This document shows, in pieces, positions 51,900-60,281 of a DNA stretch of 64,000 bases (position 1 is its first letter; each line of letters begins with the position of its first letter). Source of the DNA: Streptomyces sp. NBC_00414. GTDB lineage: Bacteria > Actinomycetota > Actinomycetes > Streptomycetales > Streptomycetaceae. The notes under the pieces are model-generated. The model was not told the origin of the DNA, searched no databases, and saw only the letters and a list, made by a program, of their open reading frames with translations. The DNA is taken from contig NZ_CP107935.1 of assembly GCF_036038375.1 (NCBI RefSeq), positions 6,262,001-6,326,000 of the forward strand, in the 5' to 3' direction. The translations under genes and the position numbers were made by a program.

Positions 51900-52472
51900 C
51901 TACGTCCGGCGCCCGTGGCGGCCGTACAGCACCAGCGCTCGCGCGAGGACGCCCAGGGCGAGCGTGCACAGCACGGCCCGTACGACGTTCCAGGCCACCC
52001 ACGGGTCCTCGAAGTCCTCGCGCACGGCCGCCGGATCGGCGATCGTCGCCGGATTCCCGGCGTCCGCGAGGGCGTCGTTCAGCGGGATGTTCACGGCGAA
52101 GGTGAGCAGGAACGCCAGCGCGTACGCGACGAGCGCCGCGAACACCCAGCCGCGCACCCGCGGTGAGCCGCGCAACTGCCAGGCCGAGACGGCCGTCAGC
52201 GGCAGCGCGCCCATGAAGCTCAGCAGGAACACCGGGTTCTGGATGACGTCGTTGATGTTCTGCATGACCTCGATGTGCACGCGGTCGTCGCTGCGGGCCA
52301 GCGCCGGCATGATGCCGCACGCGAACGCGTAGAACAGTCCGGCGATCAGCCCCATGGTCACCGTGGCCGCGACCAGCACGCCCCCGGCCGACCCGCGCCG
52401 CCCCTCGCCGCCCTTCGCGGTCCCGCTGCCCGCGTCCCTGCTTCCTGTCTCGTTCCCTGCGTCGGTTGCCAT
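51900..52472 (-). CDS. DUF1772 (anthrone oxygenase-like) membrane protein
   Basis: A 190-residue protein with four helices. GLIAGLFYAFACGIMPALARSDDRVHIEVMQNINDVIQNPVF is the DUF1772 signature; AVNIPLNDAL follows in the third helix region. Family members are related to anthrone oxygenases, but most are of unknown function. A Gly/Ser-rich N-terminal tail of 30 residues precedes helix 1. It converges with nnaR, 47 bp apart, without an evident terminator. Confidence 0.85.
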   Translation of the reverse strand: MATDAGNETGSRDAGSGTAKGGEGRRGSAGGVLVAATVTMGLIAGLFYAFACGIMPALARSDDRVHIEVMQNINDVIQNPVFLLSFMGALPLTAVSAWQLRGSPRVRGWVFAALVAYALAFLLTFAVNIPLNDALADAGNPATIADPAAVREDFEDPWVAWNVVRAVLCTLALGVLARALVLYGRHGRRT

Positions 52473-52729
52473 GACGTCGAGTCAAGTGCCGGGGCGACCC
52501 GGAGGACATGGTTCGGACGCGCGCCGGCATAAGCGGACGTCCAGCCCGCGCGGCCGACGGGCCGGCGGCCGGACGGCGTGGGCGGGTACGGGACGGCGTG
52601 GGGCTTCCCGCCGCGCGCGGGGGAAGGCACTGTAGGGGGTACGGGCCCGGCGCGGCCCTCTCACGGACCCCCACCTCACGATCCCTCACCGGCCCCTCAT
52701 GGCGGCAACCCCAAGGCGGTGACAGGCAC

Positions 52730-53323
52730 ATGGCATTGGGCACGGCCACGGCCCCGTACGAGCTGCGGTTCGACTCCGGGCGGATCTGTCTCGATCTCCT
52801 GGCGACCACGCACCCCGAGGAACGGCTCGACTCGGCCGAACCGTTGCGGGCCTGGATCACCGGATCCGGACTCGTCCCGGCGGGTACGCCACTCGCGTCC
52901 GTCGACTCCTCCTGGATCGTGAGCTTTCGTGAACTGCGCGGTCAAATCGGACAGTTGGTGCGCGGGGAACCATCCCGGGACTCCCGGCCCTTCGACATCG
53001 CGCTGACCCGTGTCAACGAACTCGCCCGCGCCGCAACGCCCGTACCCTTGGCGGTGTGGGACGCGGGCGGCTCGCTCGTCCGCGCTCTGTGCTCCCCGCC
53101 GACCTGCGCGGCGCTCCTCGCGGCGGTCGCCCGTGACACCGTGGAGCTCCTCACGGACCCGGCGGCCCGCGCGAGCATCCGGCAGTGTGAGGGAGACAAC
53201 TGCCCCATCGTCTACCTGGATACGTCCAGAGGGCGTCGTCGCAGGTGGTGCTCCAGCGAGGTGTGCGGAAACCGTGAGCGGGTGGCCAGGCACCGGCGCA
53301 GAGCAGCCCTCGCACGGGCTTAG
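52730..53323 (+). CDS. CGNR zinc-finger / ABATE-domain protein
   Basis: A 197-residue protein. N-terminal ABATE domain (LRFDSGRICLDLLATTHPEERLDSAEPLRAWI) and a C-terminal zinc finger CEGDNCPIVYLD ... RRRWCSSEVCGNRERVARHRRR with the CGNR motif; the finger probably binds nucleic acid. These are considered stress-related transcription regulators. ATG at 52730 chosen to match the family's short N-terminus; no strong ribosome site. It stands 164 bp upstream of sigU on the same strand. Confidence 0.88.
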   Translation: MALGTATAPYELRFDSGRICLDLLATTHPEERLDSAEPLRAWITGSGLVPAGTPLASVDSSWIVSFRELRGQIGQLVRGEPSRDSRPFDIALTRVNELARAATPVPLAVWDAGGSLVRALCSPPTCAALLAAVARDTVELLTDPAARASIRQCEGDNCPIVYLDTSRGRRRRWCSSEVCGNRERVARHRRRAALARA

Positions 53324-53486
53324 GATCCTTCGTGGATCCCCAGTGAACGACTTGTGGAGCACATGAGGAGACGGAATCCTCACGCTCCTCACAAAGATTT
53401 CCATTCACTTTGAACACCGCAACGCCCGCACCCGTATCCGGAGATGAGCGACCGACTGGGGGATCCCCCGGACACCGGAGGTAGGC

Positions 53487-54062
53487 GTGCGCAAGGATTC
53501 CGCCGTGGCCGATGAACGATCGCCGAGGGCCCGACATCGCATGTCCCAGCCCTCGGAACCCGACGAGGAGCTGATGCGTGCGCTGTACCGGGAACACGCC
53601 GGGCCGCTGCTCGCCTATGTTCTGCGGCTGGTCGCCGGGGACCGGCAGCGGGCGGAGGACGTCGTACAGGAGACGCTCATCCGCGCGTGGAAGAACGCCG
53701 GTCAGCTCAACCGAGCGACCGGTTCGGTACGCCCCTGGCTGGTGACGGTCGCTCGGCGCATCGTCATCGACGGGCACCGCAGCCGGCAGGCCCGGCCGCA
53801 GGAGGTGGACCCGTCGCCGCTGGAGGTCATTCCCGCGGAGGACGAGATCGACAAGGCGTTGTGGCTGATGACACTCTCTGACGCGCTCGACGACCTGACC
53901 CCCGCGCACCGGGAGGTACTGGTCGAGACGTACTTCAAGGGGCGTACCGTAAACGAAGCCGCCGAAACCCTGGGGATACCCAGCGGCACGGTGCGCTCAC
54001 GGGTGTTCTATGCCCTGCGTTCGATGAAGCTCGCACTGGAGGAGCGGGGGGTGACGGCATGA
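53487..54062 (+). CDS. sigU: ECF sigma factor SigU
   Basis: A 191-residue ECF sigma factor. Region 2 (about 30-97: LYREHAGPLLAYVLRLVAGDRQRAEDVVQETLIRAWKN) and region 4 (about 128-180: LTPAHREVLVETYFKGRTVNEAAETLGIPSGTVRSRVFYALRSMK) are both complete. The GTG start has GGAGG five bases before it; an ATG at 53541 is possible. It overlaps the zinc-containing anti-sigma gene by ATGA, so the two are made in proportion. Order and product match sigU-rsuA (SCO2954-SCO2953); SigU excess blocks aerial growth in S. coelicolor. The promoter region shows no clear copy of its own recognition site. Confidence 0.92.
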   Translation: MRKDSAVADERSPRARHRMSQPSEPDEELMRALYREHAGPLLAYVLRLVAGDRQRAEDVVQETLIRAWKNAGQLNRATGSVRPWLVTVARRIVIDGHRSRQARPQEVDPSPLEVIPAEDEIDKALWLMTLSDALDDLTPAHREVLVETYFKGRTVNEAAETLGIPSGTVRSRVFYALRSMKLALEERGVTA

Positions 54063-54874
54063 GCACATACGGGGGATACGGAACGGGTAGTCCTGGTTCC
54101 ATGCAAAGTTCGCAAGGGCAGGGCGATCTGCACGAGACGGTGGGTGCCTACGCGCTGGGCATCCTCGACGACGCCGAGGCGACCGAGTTCGAGGCGCACC
54201 TGGCCACCTGCGAGTGGTGCGGGCAGCAGCTCGACGAGCTCGCGGGCATGGAGCCGATGCTGGCCGCCCTGGCGGATCTGCCGGGTACCCGCGGCACTCC
54301 GGCCATCGGCGAGACACTGGCCGTCCGCCCGAGCCCACAGCTCTCGGACCGGCTGGTCGGCGAGGTCGTCGAGCGCCGGGTCAAGGCCAAGAAGAGCAGG
54401 CGTCTCTTCTTCGGACTCGCGGCCTCCCTGATCATCGGCGGCCCGATCGCCGCGATCGCGGCCACCAGCGGCGGTGACACGGCGCAGGAGGCCAAGCCGC
54501 TGGCGTCGGTCAGTCCCGCCAAGCAGGTGTTCACCGACATGAAGGACAAGGTCGAGGCCACGGACGCGGCCACTCAGGTCAACGCCGCGGTCGGCACGGA
54601 GAGCAAGCCCTACGGCACGGGTATCGCCCTCCAGCTGAAGAACGTCAAGGGCCCGCAGAAGTGCTCCCTGGTCGCCGTCAGCAAGAGCGGCGAGCGGGAG
54701 ACGGCGACCACCTGGACCGTCCCGAAGTGGGGCTACGGGATCAAGGGCGCCGCCACCGAACTGGCCAGGAATCCGCTCTACCTGCAGGGCGCCGTGGCGA
54801 TGAGCGACGCCGACATCGACCACTTCGAAGTCGTCACCTTCGACGGCGACAAGCTGGTCGAGGTCGACGCGTGA
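54059..54874 (+). CDS. rsuA: membrane-bound zinc anti-sigma factor RsuA
   Basis: A 271-residue anti-sigma factor. Cytoplasmic ZAS domain with H25, H47, C51 and C54 (HLATCEWC) for zinc binding and sigma sequestration; a basic patch (KAKKSRR); one transmembrane helix at about 116-136; and an external anti-sigma-K/RskA-like domain of 130 residues (NVKGPQKCSLVAVSKSGERETATTW ... TELARNPLYLQGAVAMSDADIDHFEVV). Signals outside probably trigger its proteolysis and free SigU. Translationally coupled to sigU by a 4-bp overlap. Confidence 0.92.
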   Translation: MSTYGGYGTGSPGSMQSSQGQGDLHETVGAYALGILDDAEATEFEAHLATCEWCGQQLDELAGMEPMLAALADLPGTRGTPAIGETLAVRPSPQLSDRLVGEVVERRVKAKKSRRLFFGLAASLIIGGPIAAIAATSGGDTAQEAKPLASVSPAKQVFTDMKDKVEATDAATQVNAAVGTESKPYGTGIALQLKNVKGPQKCSLVAVSKSGERETATTWTVPKWGYGIKGAATELARNPLYLQGAVAMSDADIDHFEVVTFDGDKLVEVDA

Positions 54875-55004
54875 AGCGGCACGTGGGGCGACGGGAAAGC
54901 CGACGCGAAGTCGACGGGTAAGTGGATCAAGAGCGGAAACGTAGCCTGACGGGCTCCCCTTCGCGTACGGTTGACGGCTGCCATGCACGTCAGAAGGGGG
55001 CCCG

Positions 55005-57464
55005 GTGGCCGCTCAGGTTCAGCAGGAAATGGCGCTCGATCCGGTAGGCGACTCCGTACGCGACCGGGAGATCGGCGTCGAACAGGAACACCTCGACCGG
55101 GTGTACCAGCGTCTTGAGGAAAAGATCCACGAGGCGGAGTTCCTGATGAACGACGCCGCCCAGCGTGGACAGGTCGGAACGCCCGGCGCGCTCGCGGAGC
55201 GGGACGCGCAGGTGTTCCGGGCGGGGATCCATCTCAACCGCCTGAACAACGAGTTCGAGGACTTCCTCTTCGGACGGATCGACCTCCTCGGGGGCAAGGA
55301 CGGCAAGAAGGGTCCGGACGGCGCGTACACGGCGGTCGAACCCGCCGAGGGAGCCGTCCGGCCCGACAACACCGCCGACATCGAGGAGACCCTCCACATC
55401 GGCCGTATCGGCGTCCTCGACGCCGAGTACGCGCCGCTGGTGATCGACTGGCGGGCCCCCGCGGCCGCGCCGTTCTACCGCTCCACCCCGGTTGACCCCG
55501 GCCGGGTCGTACGCCGCCGGGTCATCCGCTCCAAGGGCCGCAAGGTCCTCGGGGTCGAGGACGACCTGATGCGCCCGGAGCTCAAGGCCACACTCGACGG
55601 CGGCGAACTGCCGGTGATCGGCGACGGCGCCCTGATGGCCGCCCTCGGCCAGGCCCGCAGCCACACCATGCGGGACATCGTCGCCTCCATCCAGGCCGAG
55701 CAGGACATGGTCATCCGGGCCCCCGCCGCGTCCGTCACCTACGTGGAGGGCGGCCCCGGCACCGGCAAGACGGCGGTGGCCCTGCACCGGGCCGCCTACC
55801 TGCTCTACCAGGACCGCAGACGGTACGCGGGCGGCATCCTCATCGTCTCGCCCACGCCGCTGCTCGTCGCGTACACCGAAGGCGTCCTGCCGTCCCTCGG
55901 CGAGGAGGGCCAGGTCGCCATCCGCGCGGTCGGCTCCCTGGTCGACGGCGCCGAGGCCACCCAGTACGACGCACCGGCCGTCGCCCGCGCCAAGGGCTCC
56001 TACCGGATGCTGAAGGTGCTGCGGCACGCGGCACGCGGGGCCCTGGAGACGCCGGGCGCACCCGGCCGGCACAGCGCCCCGGCCGCGTCGGGACAGCTCT
56101 CGGCCGGGCAGCTCTCGTTCGGCGACGAGGGCGAGGAGGACGACGAGCCCGGCACGCAGGGGCCGACCGTCACGCCCACCCGCCTGCGCGTGGTCGCCTT
56201 CGGGCGCCGGCTGGAGCTGGAGGCGCCCGAGCTGGACCGCATCCGGCAGAACGCGCTCTCCGGGACCGCTCCCGTCAACCTGCTCCGCCCGCGCGCCCGC
56301 AAGCTGCTGCTCGACGCCCTCTGGTCGCGGTCCGGCGCCGGGTCCCGGCACACCGACCCCGAGCTGGCCGCCGAACTGCGCTCCTCGTTCGACGAGGACG
56401 TCAGCTCCGAGGACGCCTTCATCGCGTTCCTGGACGCCTGGTGGCCCGAGCTGACACCGCGTGCCGTACTGGACGCGATGGCCGACGAGCGGCGGCTGGG
56501 GCGCTGGGCGCGGCGGATCCTCAACCCCGGCGAGGTGCGGCGGGTGGCCCGCTCCCTCAAGCGCGACGGGCTCTCCGTGCACGACGTGGCCATGCTCGAC
56601 GAGCTGGAGGCGATCGTCGGCACCCCGGCCCGCCCCCGCAGGAAGCGCGACCTCGACCCGCTCGATCAGCTGACGGGGCTTGAGGAGCTCATGCCCCAGC
56701 GCGAGGAGACGCAGCGCGAGCGGGCCGAGCGGCTGGCCCAGGAGCGCACGGAGTACGCGCACGTCATCGTCGACGAGGCACAGGACCTCACGCCCATGCA
56801 GTGGCGCATGATCGGCCGCCGCGGCCGGCACGCCACCTGGACGGTGGTCGGCGACCCCGCCCAGTCGTCCTGGTCGGACCCGGACGAGGCCGCCGAGGCC
56901 CGTGACGAGGCCCTCGGCAGCCGCCCCCGCCGCCGCTTCACGCTCACCGTGAACTACCGCAACCCGGCCGAGATCGCCGAACTCGCCGCCAAGGTGCTGG
57001 CCCTCGCCATGCCCGGCTCCGAGTCGCCGAGAGCGGTCCGCTCGACGGGCGTGCGGCCCCGCTTCGTGACCGTGGTGCCTTCCGGGGGCGCGGCGGGCGG
57101 ACAGGGCGGCTCCGGCGGCGCGCGGGACGCCCTGTCGAAGACCGTGCGGGAGGAGGCCGCCCGGCTGCTCGACCAGGTCGACGGCACGGTCGGCGTCGTC
57201 GTCGCCATGAACCGCCGCGGCGAGGCCGCACGGTGGCTCGCCGGGCTCGGGGACCGCGTGGTGGCCCTCGGCAGCCTGGAGGCCAAGGGCCTGGAGTACG
57301 ACGCCACCGTGGTCGTGTCGCCCGCGGAGATCGCCGACGAGTCCCCGGCCGGACTGCGGGTGCTGTACGTGGCGCTGACCCGGGCGACCCAGCAGCTCAC
57401 CATCGTCTCGGCGACCCGCGACGAGCCGGACGCGGACGGCGTACCGGACCTGCTGCGGGACTGA
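55005..57464 (+). CDS. helD: HelD-like UvrD/Rep-family ATPase acting on RNA polymerase
   Basis: An 819-residue protein. N-terminal coiled coil (EQEHLDRVYQRLEEKIHEAEFLMND, about 25-50) followed by a domain with IGRIGVLDAEYAPLVIDWRAPAAAPFYRST, Walker A GGPGTGKT at 249-256, VDEAQDLTPMQWRM (motif II) and C-terminal LEAKGLEYDATVVV with LYVALTRATQ. A UvrD core with that N-terminus is typical of HelD, which pries open RNA polymerase and recycles stalled enzyme. Some Streptomyces homologues (HelR) protect against rifamycins; I see no rifamycin-associated element upstream. The GTG start has AAGGGGG close by. It stands alone, followed by G-rich tandem repeats. Confidence 0.87.
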   Translation: MAAQVQQEMALDPVGDSVRDREIGVEQEHLDRVYQRLEEKIHEAEFLMNDAAQRGQVGTPGALAERDAQVFRAGIHLNRLNNEFEDFLFGRIDLLGGKDGKKGPDGAYTAVEPAEGAVRPDNTADIEETLHIGRIGVLDAEYAPLVIDWRAPAAAPFYRSTPVDPGRVVRRRVIRSKGRKVLGVEDDLMRPELKATLDGGELPVIGDGALMAALGQARSHTMRDIVASIQAEQDMVIRAPAASVTYVEGGPGTGKTAVALHRAAYLLYQDRRRYAGGILIVSPTPLLVAYTEGVLPSLGEEGQVAIRAVGSLVDGAEATQYDAPAVARAKGSYRMLKVLRHAARGALETPGAPGRHSAPAASGQLSAGQLSFGDEGEEDDEPGTQGPTVTPTRLRVVAFGRRLELEAPELDRIRQNALSGTAPVNLLRPRARKLLLDALWSRSGAGSRHTDPELAAELRSSFDEDVSSEDAFIAFLDAWWPELTPRAVLDAMADERRLGRWARRILNPGEVRRVARSLKRDGLSVHDVAMLDELEAIVGTPARPRRKRDLDPLDQLTGLEELMPQREETQRERAERLAQERTEYAHVIVDEAQDLTPMQWRMIGRRGRHATWTVVGDPAQSSWSDPDEAAEARDEALGSRPRRRFTLTVNYRNPAEIAELAAKVLALAMPGSESPRAVRSTGVRPRFVTVVPSGGAAGGQGGSGGARDALSKTVREEAARLLDQVDGTVGVVVAMNRRGEAARWLAGLGDRVVALGSLEAKGLEYDATVVVSPAEIADESPAGLRVLYVALTRATQQLTIVSATRDEPDADGVPDLLRD

Positions 57465-57466
57465 AC

Positions 57467-57492
57467 GGGCGGGGAGGGCGGGGAGGGCGGGG
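57467..57492 (+). repeat. three tandem GGGCGGGGA units, possible G-quadruplex
   Basis: Starts 3 bp after the helD stop codon. It has six runs of three or four guanines separated by single bases on the + strand, so the helD transcript end could fold a G-quadruplex. Further GGGCCCG inverted and direct copies lie at about 57525-57575. Confidence 0.6.
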
Positions 57493-57640
57493 CCAAGCGG
57501 ATCCCGGCCCTCCGCCGAGCGGGTCGGGCCCGTGAATCGCGGGGCCCGTCCCGGTGGACCGGCGGGCCCGTCCGCGTAAAGCTTCCCTGTGAACCCACGG
57601 TGCGGGAATTGCCTTACGGGGATCGTTTGTTACCTTTGAC

Positions 57641-57731
57641 GTGACACCGGCCCGATCCAAGCCCCCGGGCCCAACCTTCGTCGCTACGAGCGACCACTTG
57701 CCGCGAGGCGAGCATGGCGGGTCGGTGTCAC
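57641..57731 (+). ncRNA. candidate structured RNA upstream of the malic enzyme
   Basis: A 14-bp closing stem (GTGACACCGGCCCG at 57641-57654 with 57718-57731, one G-U pair) encloses a junction. Inside are a 6-bp hairpin (57680-57685/57689-57694, ACG loop) and a 5-bp hairpin (57698-57702/57707-57711) capped by a GCGA (GNRA) tetraloop, plus a 3-bp CCA/TGG helper stem. GNRA capping and G-U pairs fit RNA better than a DNA operator. It lies 240 bp before the malic enzyme and after helD; strand assigned from gene direction. No known riboswitch class recognised. Confidence 0.45.
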
Positions 57732-57745
57732 CTAACTTCCAGTCG

Positions 57746-57790
57746 CACGACAGAGGTCCACGTCACCCGGTGACGTGGACCTCTGTCGTG
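57746..57790. repeat. perfect 45-nt palindrome with one-base centre
   Basis: Arms of 22 bp (57746-57767 and 57769-57790, starting CACGACAGAGGTCC) are exact and separated by a single C. With practically no loop, it could extrude as a cruciform, bind a dimeric regulator in two registers, or act as a hairpin terminator in either strand. It begins 14 bp after the structured region at 57641-57731 and 181 bp before the malic enzyme start. Confidence 0.85.
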
Positions 57791-57970
57791 GCGGACGTTC
57801 ACGGTGGCCGCCCGCGGCGGACGTACATGGTGAACAAAAGGTTCGCAATCCGGGGCGGCTACCACGTACTCCACGGTAGGTGCGACGATCGGACGGCAAA
57901 CCACGAGCCTGTACGAGCCAGTAGTGCTCACGGCGCTCGCAGTACCCGGTGAAAGCAGAGGAAGTCGGCC

Positions 57971-59386
57971 ATGGCAACGGCGCCCAGCGTCTCCTACTCG
58001 ATTACGGTCCGGTTGGAGGTGCCCGCGAGCGGAACCGCGGTCTCCCAGATCACCACCGCCGTGGAGTCCAGCGGAGGCTCGGTGACGGGCCTCGACGTGA
58101 CGGCCTCCGGCCACGAGAAGCTCCGTATCGACGTCACCATCGCGGCGTCCTCCACGAAGCACTCGGAAGAGATCGTCGAGCAGCTGCGCGGCATCGAGGA
58201 CGTCACGCTCGGCAAGGTCTCCGACCGTACGTTCCTGATGCACCTCGGCGGCAAGATCGAGATGGCGTCCAAGCACCCCATCCGCAACCGTGACGACCTC
58301 TCGATGATCTACACCCCCGGTGTGGCCCGGGTGTGCATGGCGATCGCGGAGAACCCCGAGGACGCCCGCCGTCTGACCATCAAGCGCAACTCGGTCGCGG
58401 TCGTCACCGACGGCTCGGCCGTGCTGGGCCTCGGCAACATCGGCCCGATGGCCGCCCTGCCGGTGATGGAGGGCAAGGCCGCGCTCTTCAAGCGGTTCGC
58501 CGGCATCGACGCCTGGCCGCTGTGCCTGGACACCCAGGACACCGACGCGATCGTGGAGATCGTCAAGGCGATCGCCCCCGGCTTCGCGGGCATCAACCTG
58601 GAGGACATCTCCGCGCCGCGCTGCTTCGAGATCGAGGCCCGTCTGCGCGAGGCCCTCGACATCCCCGTCTTCCACGACGACCAGCACGGCACCGCCATCG
58701 TCGTGCTCGCCGCGCTGACGAACGCGCTGCGCGTGACCGGCAAGGGCATCGGCGACATCCGCGTCGTCATGTCCGGGGCGGGCGCGGCCGGCACGGCCAT
58801 CCTGAAGCTGCTGCTCGCGGCGGGCGTCAAGCACGCCGTCGTGGCCGACATCCACGGGGTCGTGCACGCGGGCCGCGAGGACCTGGTGAAGGCCGCCGAC
58901 GACTCACCGCTGCGGTGGATCGCCGACAACACCAACCCCGAGGGCGTCACGGGCACCCTGAAGGAGGCCGTGCGCGGCGCGGACGTCTTCATCGGAGTCT
59001 CGGCCCCGAACGTGCTGGACGGCGACGACGTGGCCGCGATGGCCGACGACGCGATCGTCTTCGCGCTCGCGAACCCCGACCCCGAGGTCGACCCGGGCAT
59101 CGCCCGGCAGACCGCGGCGGTCGTGGCCACCGGCCGCTCGGACTTCCCGAACCAGATCAACAACGTGCTGGTCTTCCCGGGTGTCTTCCGCGGCCTGCTG
59201 GACGCGCAGTCCCGCACGGTCAACACCGAGATGATGCTTGCGGCCGCAACGGCGCTGGCGGAGGTCGTGACCGAGGACGAGCTCAACGCGAACTACATCA
59301 TTCCCAGCGTCTTCAACGACAAGGTCGCGGGTGCGGTGGCGGGAGCGGTCCGCGACGCGGCGAAGGCGGCAGGCGTCACAGTCTGA
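57971..59386 (+). CDS. NAD-dependent malic enzyme with N-terminal ACT domain
   Basis: A 471-residue enzyme converting malate to pyruvate and CO2. Residues 8-85 form an ACT regulatory domain (SYSITVRLEVPASGTAVSQITTAVESSGGSV). The catalytic part has YTPGVARVC, TDGSAVLGLGNIGP, metal ligands in NLEDISAPRCFEIE and HDDQHGTAIV, and the dinucleotide site MSGAGAAGTAILKLL. S. coelicolor SCO2951 at the same position is the NAD-specific isozyme, as I recall. ATG preceded by AGAGGAAG at 6 nt. The ACT domain suggests allosteric control; the long structured leader suggests an extra layer. Downstream is a compact terminator. Confidence 0.94.
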   Translation: MATAPSVSYSITVRLEVPASGTAVSQITTAVESSGGSVTGLDVTASGHEKLRIDVTIAASSTKHSEEIVEQLRGIEDVTLGKVSDRTFLMHLGGKIEMASKHPIRNRDDLSMIYTPGVARVCMAIAENPEDARRLTIKRNSVAVVTDGSAVLGLGNIGPMAALPVMEGKAALFKRFAGIDAWPLCLDTQDTDAIVEIVKAIAPGFAGINLEDISAPRCFEIEARLREALDIPVFHDDQHGTAIVVLAALTNALRVTGKGIGDIRVVMSGAGAAGTAILKLLLAAGVKHAVVADIHGVVHAGREDLVKAADDSPLRWIADNTNPEGVTGTLKEAVRGADVFIGVSAPNVLDGDDVAAMADDAIVFALANPDPEVDPGIARQTAAVVATGRSDFPNQINNVLVFPGVFRGLLDAQSRTVNTEMMLAAATALAEVVTEDELNANYIIPSVFNDKVAGAVAGAVRDAAKAAGVTV

Positions 59387-59403
59387 GGCGCCGCCTCACC
59401 TCC

Positions 59404-59423
59404 CTGGGGGCTGCCGCCCCCAG
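59404..59423 (+). terminator. malic enzyme terminator
   Basis: CTGGGGGC/GCCCCCAG arms (59404-59411, 59416-59423) with TGCC loop, 17 bp after the stop codon. Confidence 0.7.
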
Positions 59424-59445
59424 ACCCCCGCAATCGCGCTTGCGC

Positions 59446-59492
59446 GCTCGTCCTCAAACGCCGGACGGGCTCGTGGTCAGCTTGAGGAGCGG
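59446..59492. repeat. copy of the CTCGTCCTCAAACGCCGGACGGGCT repeat family
   Basis: CTCGTCCTCAAACGCCGG with a partial complementary right side (GCTTGAGGAGCG at 59480-59491). It is related to the hairpin at 16465-16515 and the half-copies near 8877 and 60248. The rest of the gap to 59891 holds a GTCCGCT/AGCGGAC hairpin (59641-59660) and presumably the HU promoter (weak TTGGCT...CAGGAT at 59718-59748). Confidence 0.6.
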
Positions 59493-59891
59493 GGGTTCGG
59501 GGGTGGCGACCCCGTGTTTGTGACGGTTGCCACCCCGGCCCCGTACCGGCGCGTCGCCGGAGACAGGGCCCGGGCCCGCCTCTAGGGTGGCGGCCAAGGC
59601 TCGGTCCCTGCGGGCCCACCAGGCCCTTACCGGCCCTGCGGTCCGCTGCCGGGAGCGGACGGAGCGTCACCATTTCGAGGCCGTGGCGCTTTTCGTGTGA
59701 CTCCCAGGGGTGCCGGATTGGCTTTCCCGCCGCAGGTGGGGGCAGGATGCGTCTTCGGGCGCGAGGGGTCCGGCCACGGACCCGGGTCCGGGGACCGCCG
59801 AGGACCCTGGCAGCATCGGCTTCGACGTGCCCGATATGCGGCTCCGCCGCGTGGCACGCCTCAACGGCAAGAAGAACACGGGAGTAACAAC

Positions 59892-60173
59892 ATGAACCGC
59901 AGTGAGCTGGTGGCCGCGCTGGCCGACCGTGCCGAGGTGACCCGCAAGGACGCCGACGCCGTTCTGGCCGCCTTCGCCGAGACCGTCGGTGAGATCGTCG
60001 CCAAGGGCGACGAGAAGGTCACCATCCCCGGCTTCCTGACCTTCGAGCGCACCCACCGTGCCGCTCGTACCGCTCGCAACCCGCAGACCGGTGACCCGAT
60101 CCAGATCCCGGCCGGCTACAGCGTCAAGGTCTCCGCGGGCAGCAAGCTCAAGGAAGCCGCCAAGGGCAAGTAA
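59892..60173 (+). CDS. hup: nucleoid protein HU
   Basis: A 93-residue DNA-bending protein; the whole length is the HU/IHF fold: MNRSELVAALADRAEVTRKDADAVLAAF, GDEKVTIPGFLTFERTHRAARTARNPQTG (DNA-embracing arms with the conserved RNPQTG) and IPAGYSVKVSAGSKLKEAAKGK. This is the short HU without the Lys/Ala/Pro-rich tail of HupS. The ATG has GGGAG 8 bases upstream. A strong terminator follows. Codon use is extremely biased, as expected for a highly expressed gene. Confidence 0.96.
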   Translation: MNRSELVAALADRAEVTRKDADAVLAAFAETVGEIVAKGDEKVTIPGFLTFERTHRAARTARNPQTGDPIQIPAGYSVKVSAGSKLKEAAKGK

Positions 60174-60200
60174 GCGCTTAGCGCTTCGCTGAGAACGCTG

Positions 60201-60236
60201 ATGGGGCGGCACCCGGACTTCCGGGTGCCGCCCCAT
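60201..60236. terminator. terminator between hup and murA
   Basis: Perfect 16-bp arms (60201-60216, 60221-60236; ATGGGGCGGCACCCGG) and ACTT loop between converging genes; likely bidirectional. Confidence 0.88.
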
Positions 60237-60281
60237 CGTGGTTCGCTCGAAGATGGCCTCAGACGCCGGCCGGGCTGATGG

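Noticed and set aside
54875..55004. Rifamycin-associated element (RAE) upstream of helD
   Set aside because: I looked for the inverted repeat GGGGCTTGCGGCAAGCCCC and found nothing similar, so HelR-type rifamycin control is not supported.
57828..57952. Possible 41-codon leader peptide upstream of the malic enzyme
   Set aside because: No ribosome site and no attenuator-like codon run; kept only as part of the leader region.
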